A stretch of 20,157 bases of DNA from a virus. The notes under the pieces were generated by a model. The model searched no databases. It worked only from the letters and a program-made list of their open reading frames with translations, and was not told where the DNA came from. A program made the position numbers and the translations under genes. Positions 7,008 to 13,575 of the stretch are shown one piece after another; position 1 is the first letter of the stretch, and each line of letters begins with the position of its first letter. The stretch is taken from the IMG/VR virus record IMGVR_UViG_3300038825_000589, positions 18,346 through 38,502 of that record; one strand, written 5' to 3'.

Positions 7008-7524
7008 AGAATATGCTCCAGTTCTCTCTGTATTTTTGAAATCTACTTTTGGTTGTTTGGTCAGTTGATAATCTAGTTGTTTGTCCTTTGATATGTTCTA
7101 TCGGTATTATAAACCACAACTTCTCTGGTTGAATATAACAACCCACAACATCAATGACTTCCTTGTCTAAGCATTTTTTCTTTAAACTTCCTGTGTGGGT
7201 TGCAATATTATAACTGTCAGGTCTAGTAGCTACATTAGTTGCTTTGATCTGTACTTTTAAAGAACCTGCTGGGCAAGTTACAATAAAGTCCCAAGGCATC
7301 GCAGTAGTAGGAGAGTGCGGTTCAAAGTTCCTTGTTAAACATTGAGTTACGAAATCCGACTCAGCTATCGCTCCTATTCTTGTCTCATTCGATGAAGGCA
7401 TGGTATTACTTATTCGTTCGTTCTTCCAATCCCAAGGTACATTTAAGTCAGTTGTATCATACAAGTTAGCAAGGGACAAGTAGTAATCAAACTCAGGTTC
7501 TCGTGTCAGTGTGTCTCTGCCCAT
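7000..7524 (-). CDS. PD-(D/E)XK nuclease-like protein
   Basis: A 174-aa protein. RIGAIAESDFVTQCLTRNF, then PWDFIVTCPAGSLKVQIKATN, gives the order Glu (about residue 55), W-D (about 79-80), and Q-I-K (about 92-94), the usual E...D...(E/Q)xK layout of PD-(D/E)XK enzymes such as the I-Ssp6803I and Hjc-like types. The rest has strands VIDVVGCYI and LWFIIPIEH, as in related endonucleases. The start overlaps the DNA polymerase gene end by 19 bases, and the stop overlaps the exonuclease start by 8. It could resolve branched DNA, attack host DNA, or be a stand-alone homing-like nuclease. The phage already codes for endonuclease I, so its job is likely different. Confidence 0.68.
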   Translation of the reverse strand: MGRDTLTREPEFDYYLSLANLYDTTDLNVPWDWKNERISNTMPSSNETRIGAIAESDFVTQCLTRNFEPHSPTTAMPWDFIVTCPAGSLKVQIKATNVATRPDSYNIATHTGSLKKKCLDKEVIDVVGCYIQPEKLWFIIPIEHIKGQTTRLSTDQTTKSRFQKYRENWSIFYE

Positions 7525-9497
7525 GACTCTCCTACTTTATATTCACCATCCATAGGACACTTCATGTTTAACTCTCTACCTGCTGCTTGGATTGCTTTGA
7601 TAGCTAACGCTCCGTATGTCTCTGCTAACTCAGGTTTAACTTCAGCTTGGAACTCATCGTGTATGTTACCTACAAAAGCATACTCTCTTCCGTGTTGCCA
7701 TCCGATCTCATTAAGCTTGGTGTGTAGTTTAATTAAAGCTACCTTCATAAGGACAGCACCAGCAGATTGAAGTAACATATTAAGTGCAGCGTGTTCACTT
7801 CTTATAGTTAGTATCCTACCGTCTAGTCCTGTTAAACATCCATTCCGTTCTGCTTTCTGTTGGATTAATTGTTTGAGCTTATTCAACGCAGGTAAGTTAG
7901 ACAAGAACTTCATCTGTAATGCTGCTCCTTCTTTTGCTCCTCCTCCCACAATCTCTCCTAGCTTTGAAGGACCAGCACCGTAAAGGAATCCATAGATAAA
8001 TGTCTTAGCTTGGTCTCTTGTTTTTAAGTTAGCTGCCTTCTGATTAACAGAGTGTATGTCTCCTTCAAGGATAGCTTTAGTGTACTCTCCTCCGTCCCAA
8101 GTTGACAGGTAGTGTGCAAGCATACGAAGTTCTAAACCACTAGCGTCAACACCTACTAACTTGTAACCTTTTTTAGCTATAAATAAAGAACGACATTCCT
8201 CACCGTACTCTGCTCTTGTAGCTGGTACTTGTGCTAGGTTAGGTGAACTATGAGTACATCTACCTGTGACTGCTCCGTTTGTGTTGACTCGTCCGTGGAT
8301 TCTGCCATCCTTAACTAATCTTAACCATCCATTTTCGCCTTCAGCTAGTTGCCCTAGTCTTTTTACGACTAACAAGTATTCAAGCAAAAGCTCGGCAGAT
8401 GGATGGTTAATAGATTTTAAAGTAGATTCGTCTATCTTAGCTGTCTTTCCGTCATTCGTTAAAGGTATTTTAAAACCTAAAGCTTCAAGTCTTTCTTTAA
8501 TCTGTGGTCTACTACCAGGATTAAAAGGTATGATCTCCTCCCTCACATCGAGTGGTTTAGCTTTGTTAACCAAGTTCTGTACCATGCCTCTACTCTTCAG
8601 TATCTTTTTAAGTTCTACTTTAGTAGGTGCTGTGATTACCTCGATTCCATCCATGTGTTCAATAGTTAATGAGTATCCCTTCGGGGTCTTCATCTTCCTG
8701 ACGGTAGGTTCAAACATCTCTTGTAACTTATCTTGTAGCTTTGCTCGTACAGCGTTTAACTTCTGTTCCAGTTGTTCAGCTTTATCTATATTAAAAGCAA
8801 AGCCTTGGCTCTCTTGTAATCTGATGATGTAAGCAAACCAATGTTCAATAGCTAACATCTTTCTACTAGGTTCAAGCTTAATTAAATATTCATACAAGGT
8901 CTTGGTTACTAACACATCTCGTTCACAATACTTCTTCATCTCTTCGTTGTAGTGATCAAATGCCCCTTCCTCTTTTCCGTAAGTAAGTTTCAACATCTCA
9001 CCCATCCTGTGTCCCCAAGCTTTTAAGCTGTGACTACCTAATATATCTTCGTTAAATTTTTTTTCTACTTTTTCATATACATAATTTTTAATGTGTTTCT
9101 CTTTCTCTTTTCCTTCTAACCCCAACTCATTAGCTTGTTTGTTTGCTTCTCTTCTCGGTCCTTGACTTAGCTTAGTTCTTTCAACTATGTCTGTGACAAT
9201 TATGTCAGGGTGTATACACCTACTCATAACAAGAGAGTCTTGTACTCGGACCAAAGGTGGATGGAAGTTGTACAACTTAGCTAACGCAGGTAGATCAAAT
9301 CCTATCACATTATGTCCGATGATCTTGTCTGCTTTGCTTAACATATTAAGTCCTTCCTTTATCCCGTCACCTTCAAAGGTAATCATCTTAGCTGCTATAG
9401 GATCGTAGATGGATATGCAATGGCATACCTTGAGGTCACTCAGATTAGTGAAGTCCTCGATGCCGTTTGTTTCTATATCAAAGAATAGTATTTTCAT
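7506..9497 (-). CDS. Family A DNA polymerase with 3'-5' exonuclease (T7 gp5-like)
   Basis: A 663-aa protein (T7 gp5 is 704). The start is ATG at 9497, because it overlaps the previous stop as ATGA. An in-frame ATG at 9530 lies inside the DpdA-like gene and would add 11 residues before the exonuclease strand. Exonuclease motifs are FFDIETNG (Asp7, Glu9), IGHNVIGFD, and YCERD (Asp194). Polymerase motifs are VTGR (about 410), A VGVDASGLELRML (Asp451), B RDQAKTFIYGFLYG (Arg494, Lys498, Tyr502) and C IHDEF (Asp614, Glu615). It should replicate the phage genome and may recruit host thioredoxin as in T7, but the thioredoxin-binding loop cannot be assigned. Tyr502 is the ddNTP-accepting Tyr of T7 polymerase. 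Confidence 0.96.
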   Translation of the reverse strand: MKILFFDIETNGIEDFTNLSDLKVCHCISIYDPIAAKMITFEGDGIKEGLNMLSKADKIIGHNVIGFDLPALAKLYNFHPPLVRVQDSLVMSRCIHPDIIVTDIVERTKLSQGPRREANKQANELGLEGKEKEKHIKNYVYEKVEKKFNEDILGSHSLKAWGHRMGEMLKLTYGKEEGAFDHYNEEMKKYCERDVLVTKTLYEYLIKLEPSRKMLAIEHWFAYIIRLQESQGFAFNIDKAEQLEQKLNAVRAKLQDKLQEMFEPTVRKMKTPKGYSLTIEHMDGIEVITAPTKVELKKILKSRGMVQNLVNKAKPLDVREEIIPFNPGSRPQIKERLEALGFKIPLTNDGKTAKIDESTLKSINHPSAELLLEYLLVVKRLGQLAEGENGWLRLVKDGRIHGRVNTNGAVTGRCTHSSPNLAQVPATRAEYGEECRSLFIAKKGYKLVGVDASGLELRMLAHYLSTWDGGEYTKAILEGDIHSVNQKAANLKTRDQAKTFIYGFLYGAGPSKLGEIVGGGAKEGAALQMKFLSNLPALNKLKQLIQQKAERNGCLTGLDGRILTIRSEHAALNMLLQSAGAVLMKVALIKLHTKLNEIGWQHGREYAFVGNIHDEFQAEVKPELAETYGALAIKAIQAAGRELNMKCPMDGEYKVGESWAETH

Positions 9498-10222
9498 AAT
9501 GTTAATTCTAATTGTTTTTGTGTCATCCATGTTGATGCACTTTGTTCGTTTTCTACACGATCCGCTATTACCACAGCTCGTTGTCCTCTTGTGGGAGGTG
9601 GATACATACCGAAGCGTTCCACTAATAAACCGTTTCTTTCTGCATTAGTAGAGTCTGCACTTTTTAAAGGAAGTTTACTAAACACTCTTGTGTTTAACAT
9701 CCTCAACCCATGCATTCTAACTTTTGCTTTACCTAAATCATCAGTAGCTACATCCATTATTTTATTCATTCTTGACCACCATATCTTAGAGTTAGGATGT
9801 GAATAATCACCGCTTGATCCAAGACATATGTAATCGTAGTTATTTATTAACCGTTCTAATCGCTCGAAAGATTCATGCATATGATAAACAGGTACTCCTA
9901 TATGCTTAGGCAGTGTCCACTCATCTAGTAAAGCATCGTTCTCTTCCTCTGATCCGTCAATAACATCAGGCATCACTGCCCAATCAAACGCTGGGTGTTG
10001 CATCCACTCGGTAACGAAGTCAGTGTAACCGCTCATATCGAATTGCTTACCTTGTTTCCAGACTGTGAACGCACCATTGTCTAAAGCAAAGGACGAGCAT
10101 ATGGAAGCAAACAAAGATAACTTGGAACGAGATGCGTAGCTAACAAAACAATGCCTACCTTTTGAAAGATTAACCATGTCTTGTATAGTCCCTGCTCCTG
10201 ACATTCCGTGATAGTGTATCAT
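9494..10222 (-). CDS. dpdA: DpdA-like DNA guanine transglycosylase (TGT superfamily)
   Basis: A 242-aa protein resembling the short phage DpdA proteins, which swap guanine in DNA for a 7-deazaguanine base. Visible landmarks are FALDNGAFTVW (Asp48), AVMPDVIDG (Asp86, Asp89), VPVYHMHES (His114, His116), ICLGSSG (135-138), RMHGLRML (His171), and KSADST (Asp190, Ser191, Thr192). These follow the TIM-barrel order of the TGT/DpdA superfamily. The tRNA-TGT zinc site with three Cys is absent, as expected for phage forms. It starts in an ATGA overlap with the deoxyribosyltransferase-like gene and ends in an ATGA overlap with the DNA polymerase gene, which suggests coupled expression during replication. 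An alternative reading is a TIM-barrel glycosidase or transglycosylase with another substrate. The subfamily cannot be fixed by eye. Confidence 0.75.
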   Translation of the reverse strand: MIHYHGMSGAGTIQDMVNLSKGRHCFVSYASRSKLSLFASICSSFALDNGAFTVWKQGKQFDMSGYTDFVTEWMQHPAFDWAVMPDVIDGSEEENDALLDEWTLPKHIGVPVYHMHESFERLERLINNYDYICLGSSGDYSHPNSKIWWSRMNKIMDVATDDLGKAKVRMHGLRMLNTRVFSKLPLKSADSTNAERNGLLVERFGMYPPPTRGQRAVVIADRVENEQSASTWMTQKQLELTL

Positions 10223-10632
10223 TGCGTAACACCAGGGTTAAATTCAGGGTACTCCATTGCGTTAAGTGCTTCATCGAGTGTAGGAAATACATAGTCTGCA
10301 TGATACCTAATCCAAGGAGACATAGAACTAGTGACCACAATAATTTGTTTACGCAAACTCCATGCAAACATAATTTCCATTGCTGTACCCCAAGAAGGTT
10401 GATCGCACTTTGCTAGGATTGTATCGCAAGAAACTATATCCCTTTTATCCCTCTCTACTATTTCCTTTGGCATTCCAGCGATACTCTCTTTCCCTCTGTA
10501 ATCAGCATCTGTAGGCTTAATGCTCATTATACCCTTTTTGCGTAAGATAATATTTGCAGCCTTTCTCCACCTCACGCAGGTATCATCCATCTCATAGATT
10601 GCTCCAGCTAGGTAAACTAATCTTACTTCCAT
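10219..10632 (-). CDS. Nucleoside 2-deoxyribosyltransferase-like (DUF4406-type) protein
   Basis: A 137-aa protein. The Rossmann-like N-terminus VYLAGAI, a conserved Pro-x-Asp (KPTDADYRG, about 39-47), IVERDKRDIVSCDTILAKCD (about 58-77), SWGTAMEIMFAW with Glu86 in the position of the nucleophile of nucleoside deoxyribosyltransferases, then IIVVT and DYVFPTLDEAL, fit the NDT/DUF4406 fold. Members swap or hydrolyse the N-glycosidic bond of deoxynucleosides or their monophosphates. It starts after a clear GGAGG site (10640-10644), with its first 10 bases overlapping the QueD-like gene, and ends in an ATGA overlap with the DpdA-like gene. It could recycle guanine, hydrolyse a host nucleotide or provide a modified base. 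The specific reaction is unknown. Confidence 0.74.
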   Translation of the reverse strand: MEVRLVYLAGAIYEMDDTCVRWRKAANIILRKKGIMSIKPTDADYRGKESIAGMPKEIVERDKRDIVSCDTILAKCDQPSWGTAMEIMFAWSLRKQIIVVTSSMSPWIRYHADYVFPTLDEALNAMEYPEFNPGVTQ

Positions 10633-10985
10633 GCCGATACCTCCGCTTGCGTTGTTGTCTTACAGACTTTTACAGAATCTAAAGTAAGATGATTAAATGT
10701 TAGGTTCTTTCCTATCTCCTTGAACAAATACAGAGCTATACTTTCTGCGGTAGTCTGTTCCATGATTTCATTTAGATACCTATGGTCTAATCTTTTTATT
10801 ACTCTACCAACAATATCTCTAAACTCCTGTTGGTCTATCAACCATCCTACTTCTGGGTCAGGTTCTCCACTTATAGTTACATATACTTTGTGGGAGTGTC
10901 CGTGCAGTTCTCCGTATTCTTGTCTTTTGTTTCTTATTCGATGAGCAGCTTCAAAAGAAAACTCCTCTGTTAATTTGGTTTTCAT
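10623..10985 (-). CDS. queD: QueD / 6-pyruvoyl-tetrahydropterin synthase-fold protein with altered active site
   Basis: A 120-aa T-fold protein, close to E. coli QueD (121 aa). SFEAAHRI and ELHGHSHKVYV supply the three zinc ligands (His15, His28, His30). EVGWLIDQQEF and RLDHRYLNEI (Asp67, His68) match well. In bacterial QueD a Cys precedes the second His motif (C-G-x-L-H-G-H); here it is Tyr24. The usual Glu near the C-terminus (V-x-E-T) is Lys109 in VKVCKTTTQ. It may therefore not make 6-carboxy-tetrahydropterin and may act on a 7-deazaguanine intermediate instead. The decarboxylase DpdL proposed in some phages is a candidate. The gene begins four bases after the primase-helicase stop. The phage has no visible folE, queE or queC in this window, so precursors would come from the host. 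Confidence 0.82.
   Translation of the reverse strand: MKTKLTEEFSFEAAHRIRNKRQEYGELHGHSHKVYVTISGEPDPEVGWLIDQQEFRDIVGRVIKRLDHRYLNEIMEQTTAESIALYLFKEIGKNLTFNHLTLDSVKVCKTTTQAEVSAWK
10640..10644 (-). promoter_or_regulatory. Shine-Dalgarno site of the deoxyribosyltransferase-like gene
   Basis: GGAGG on the minus strand lies inside the last codons of the QueD-like gene, seven bases before the ATG at 10632. It supports that start despite the short overlap between the genes. Confidence 0.7.
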
Positions 10986-10989
10986 ATTA

Positions 10990-12582
10990 TTAAAACGGAT
11001 CTTTACCGTTGGTTGTTATTGTTTTGTCTTTAAATACATTCTCATCTTCTGTGTACCTACCACTGTCTTGATCATATAACAAGGTAGTAGCTAGTCCAGT
11101 CTCTCCTGAGAATCTATTCTTTAAGACTCTTACTTTTGTTTCGTTGTTGTTTTCTTTTTGTTGATTTCTCTCTAATCCTATGACCATGTCACTGAGTTGT
11201 GGTATCGAATGACTACCTCTCAGGTCTGATAACCTAGTGACTCCTCCCTCCTCATGTCCTCCACCATTCGGTGGTCTTCTCAGGTGAGACACTAACACCA
11301 TTCCACATCCAGTCTCTTCTACTAAGCTCCTCAGTTGTGTCATTGTATTATCAATTAACCGTCGTTCATCATCTCCTTGGATACCACTAACTACAATCGA
11401 TAGATGGTCAAGGAATATCCACTTACATCCTAATCCTTTGCACAGGTACTTAATCTTACTTAATAGGTTATCACTCTCCGTACTTCCGAAGTGGTCATAG
11501 GTATAGAAGTTCTTGTTGCCCATTGTCTCATCGAATGCTTTGCGTAAGTCTTCCTTCTTTAAATCATTCTCTAGGTGCAACGGTTTGTTTAGATGGATAC
11601 CCATGATGCCAAGTGCAGTTCGTCTGACTGATTCTTCCAGTGCTATATAACCTACTGTCTCTCCAAGTCCAAGGAGATGGTGACATACTTCACGACAGAA
11701 CAAGGACTTACCTATCCCTGATCCAGCACAAAGTGTCACCAACTCCCCTCTCCTCAGTCCGTGTGTCATAGTGTTAAGTGAAGCGTATGGATAGGGCTGA
11801 CATTCAGAGGTGTCCTCCTTTATAACAGCTTCCCATATCTCCTCACCACTTACTATCCCATCAGGTCTATACTCTCTCGCTTGCCACAGACAAGTCACCA
11901 ACTCCTCGCTACGCTTTGCCACTAACATATCGTTAGCATCTTTAAGAGGTAACTCTGCAATGTGTGCTTTTCCTGGTGTCAATAGTGCAGCACATTTTGC
12001 TGCTCCATCTCTTCCTGGATCATCGTTATCAAAGCAGAAGATTACCTTCTCAAAGGACTCTAACCAATCGATAGCTTGTGACACATACTTCTTTGCTCCA
12101 CCTGCTCCGTTAGGTACAGATACTACAGCCCATTTGTTTCCGAAAGCTTGACTAACAGATAGTGCATCAATCTCTCCTTCACATACTACTACTCTTCTTC
12201 CACCACTACTCCAAAGGTGCTGTCCATATAATCCATACAGCTCTCCTTTGATAGAAAAAGTTTTGTTACTGAAGCGTAGTTTCTGTGCGACAAGTGCTCC
12301 GTTCCTACTTTTATAGTTAGCAATGTGTACTGGTTCTCCGTTGTGAGTCCCTATTTGATAACCCCACTTCTGACAAGTCTCTTTAGTTAAGTTCCGTCTA
12401 GCTATCTCCTGTGCTTTGCCTTGGACAAAAGATGTATCGTTAGTAGTCACTGACCCTCCTCCTTTGTTACCTCGACTGTATGAATCGCAGCTGAAACATT
12501 TTGTACTTCCGTCGTCGTTGACTGCAAGAGCGTCACTCGATCCACACTTTGCACACTGCTGATGCGTTCTAGTGAAAGCCAT
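10990..12582 (-). CDS. Primase-helicase (T7 gp4-like)
   Basis: A 530-aa protein (T7 gp4 is 566). Residues Cys10, Cys13, Cys29 and Cys32 form the zinc-binding domain that reads the primase template. EGEIDAL (135-141) and CFDNDDPGRDGA (about 183-194) are the TOPRIM motifs. GSGIGKS (287-293) is Walker A and WIFLDH (Asp392) Walker B. RGSHSIPQLSD and ERNQQ follow, the usual place of helicase motif 4 and the arginine finger. Both activities should be present. The start at 12582 is required, since the first zinc ligand is residue 10. It lies inside the last 136 bases of the endonuclease gene. The DNA-modification cassette follows with a 4-base gap. Confidence 0.96.
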   Translation of the reverse strand: MAFTRTHQQCAKCGSSDALAVNDDGSTKCFSCDSYSRGNKGGGSVTTNDTSFVQGKAQEIARRNLTKETCQKWGYQIGTHNGEPVHIANYKSRNGALVAQKLRFSNKTFSIKGELYGLYGQHLWSSGGRRVVVCEGEIDALSVSQAFGNKWAVVSVPNGAGGAKKYVSQAIDWLESFEKVIFCFDNDDPGRDGAAKCAALLTPGKAHIAELPLKDANDMLVAKRSEELVTCLWQAREYRPDGIVSGEEIWEAVIKEDTSECQPYPYASLNTMTHGLRRGELVTLCAGSGIGKSLFCREVCHHLLGLGETVGYIALEESVRRTALGIMGIHLNKPLHLENDLKKEDLRKAFDETMGNKNFYTYDHFGSTESDNLLSKIKYLCKGLGCKWIFLDHLSIVVSGIQGDDERRLIDNTMTQLRSLVEETGCGMVLVSHLRRPPNGGGHEEGGVTRLSDLRGSHSIPQLSDMVIGLERNQQKENNNETKVRVLKNRFSGETGLATTLLYDQDSGRYTEDENVFKDKTITTNGKDPF

Positions 12583-12950
12583 TGTTTTGGTATTTGTTTA
12601 TGTGCATATAATATTCCTTTCTTCTCACACCACATCGCATAGGTAGTTTTACTTCCCTTGCGAATCTTGTTGTAAGCATTTTGAAATAACAACCTAATGT
12701 CTAAGTCAGGATGTTGTTCCTTGATTAACAAGTGTTTAGTCCTATCCTCCGTGACCCATCTCCCCTTGGTTTCAATAATGATTCCGTTGGGGAGGATGAA
12801 GTCAGGAGTGTAGGTACTAAGACGCTTGTACTCGATCACTAACGATTCGTACTTGTACTTTATACCGCACCGTCTTAGTTGTGATGCTATTCTCTCTTCA
12901 AATCCAGACCTAAAAGTCCGCTTTGATAATGTCTTCTTCTTCGGCATCAA
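12447..12950 (-). CDS. Endonuclease I, Holliday junction-resolving enzyme (T7 gp3-like)
   Basis: A 167-aa protein (T7 gp3 is 149). RSGFEERIASQL with Glu18, STYTPDFILPNG with Asp50, and IIIETKGRW with Glu60 and Lys62 match the metal-binding set of T7 endonuclease I (Glu20, Asp55, Glu65, Lys67). It should resolve branched replication intermediates and help break down host DNA. Its first 41 bases overlap the acidic tail of the SSB gene, which produces a basic N-terminus (MMPKKKTLSKRTFR). Its last 136 bases overlap the primase zinc-finger coding region, adding a C-terminal extension (about residues 123-167) absent from T7 gp3. Confidence 0.92.
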   Translation of the reverse strand: MMPKKKTLSKRTFRSGFEERIASQLRRCGIKYKYESLVIEYKRLSTYTPDFILPNGIIIETKGRWVTEDRTKHLLIKEQHPDLDIRLLFQNAYNKIRKGSKTTYAMWCEKKGILYAHKQIPKQWLSLERISSVQSVDRVTLLQSTTTEVQNVSAAIHTVEVTKEEGQ

Positions 12951-13548
12951 GTGCTTGGTCTAAGTTTTCACCTCCGTTAACATAGCCTCCTTCAACCTCA
13001 GTAAATCCAAAGCTTTCAGCTGCTTTCTCACTTAGGCTACCATCACTTAACTCGATGACTTGACAAGCAAGTAAGTCCAGTGACATTCCAAACCCAAGTG
13101 CAGGTACAAACCAGAACCGTGGGCGAAAAGCTAACTTAACCTTTGATCCGCCTCTCACAATTATGTCTTTACCTAATGGTTTACCTTGTGAATCATAGAT
13201 AGCTACACTTTTTGCAGGTCTTGGGTCTCCGCTTTTATAAGTACCAGCAAGTACATCTTTCAACTTTGTTTTTATTATCCAACTACCATCGTCATCCTCA
13301 CGCACAGGTGAATCAGATAGTTTAAGCTTTTGTTTACCTGTCTCCTCCAGTTTACTTTGATACTCAGTATCGAATAGTGGTTGAAGCTGTGTGTTTATAG
13401 CCTCTGCTTCTTCCTTTGTTACTATTAAATCACAACTGTATTCACCTTGATCGTTAAACTTTGTATCAGGTGTGTTTAATTTCGGATACTTCGCTGTACC
13501 TACAGGTGTTACAATTTGTGGGTGTTTTGTTCTAGCTTTAATCGCCAT
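12910..13548 (-). CDS. Single-stranded DNA-binding protein (T7 gp2.5-like)
   Basis: A 212-aa protein (T7 gp2.5 is 232) between the RNA polymerase and endonuclease genes, as in T7. Central strands such as YSCDLIVTKEEAEAINTQL and the region PRFWFVPALGFGMSLDLLAC are consistent with the OB-fold of this family. The C-terminus LDAEEEDIIKADF is acidic and ends in Phe, the arrangement by which gp2.5 contacts the polymerase and helicase. It should coat single strands and coordinate the replisome. AAGGAG seven bases before the ATG gives it one of the best ribosome sites in the window, as expected for a protein needed in quantity. Confidence 0.9.
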   Translation of the reverse strand: MAIKARTKHPQIVTPVGTAKYPKLNTPDTKFNDQGEYSCDLIVTKEEAEAINTQLQPLFDTEYQSKLEETGKQKLKLSDSPVREDDDGSWIIKTKLKDVLAGTYKSGDPRPAKSVAIYDSQGKPLGKDIIVRGGSKVKLAFRPRFWFVPALGFGMSLDLLACQVIELSDGSLSEKAAESFGFTEVEGGYVNGGENLDQALDAEEEDIIKADF

Positions 13549-13555
13549 TGTCTCT

Positions 13556-13561
13556 CTCCTT
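13556..13561 (-). promoter_or_regulatory. Shine-Dalgarno site of the SSB gene
   Basis: AAGGAG on the minus strand, seven bases before the ATG at 13548, in the 27-base gap after the RNA polymerase stop. It supports independent, strong initiation of SSB. Confidence 0.7.
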
Positions 13562-13575
13562 ATTTTATTTATTTA

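Noticed and set aside
6586-7068. Plus-strand open frame of 160 codons opposite the exonuclease gene
   Set aside because: It mirrors conserved exonuclease sequence and has no recognisable motif.
8266-8832. Plus-strand open frame of 188 codons inside the DNA polymerase gene
   Set aside because: It runs opposite to a polymerase with full motifs, its translation is low-complexity Ser/Leu-rich, and no other gene in the window is on the plus strand.
9498-9530. Upstream ATG for DNA polymerase at 9530
   Set aside because: It lies inside the DpdA-like gene, and the ATGA joint at 9497 places the exonuclease strand at the protein start.
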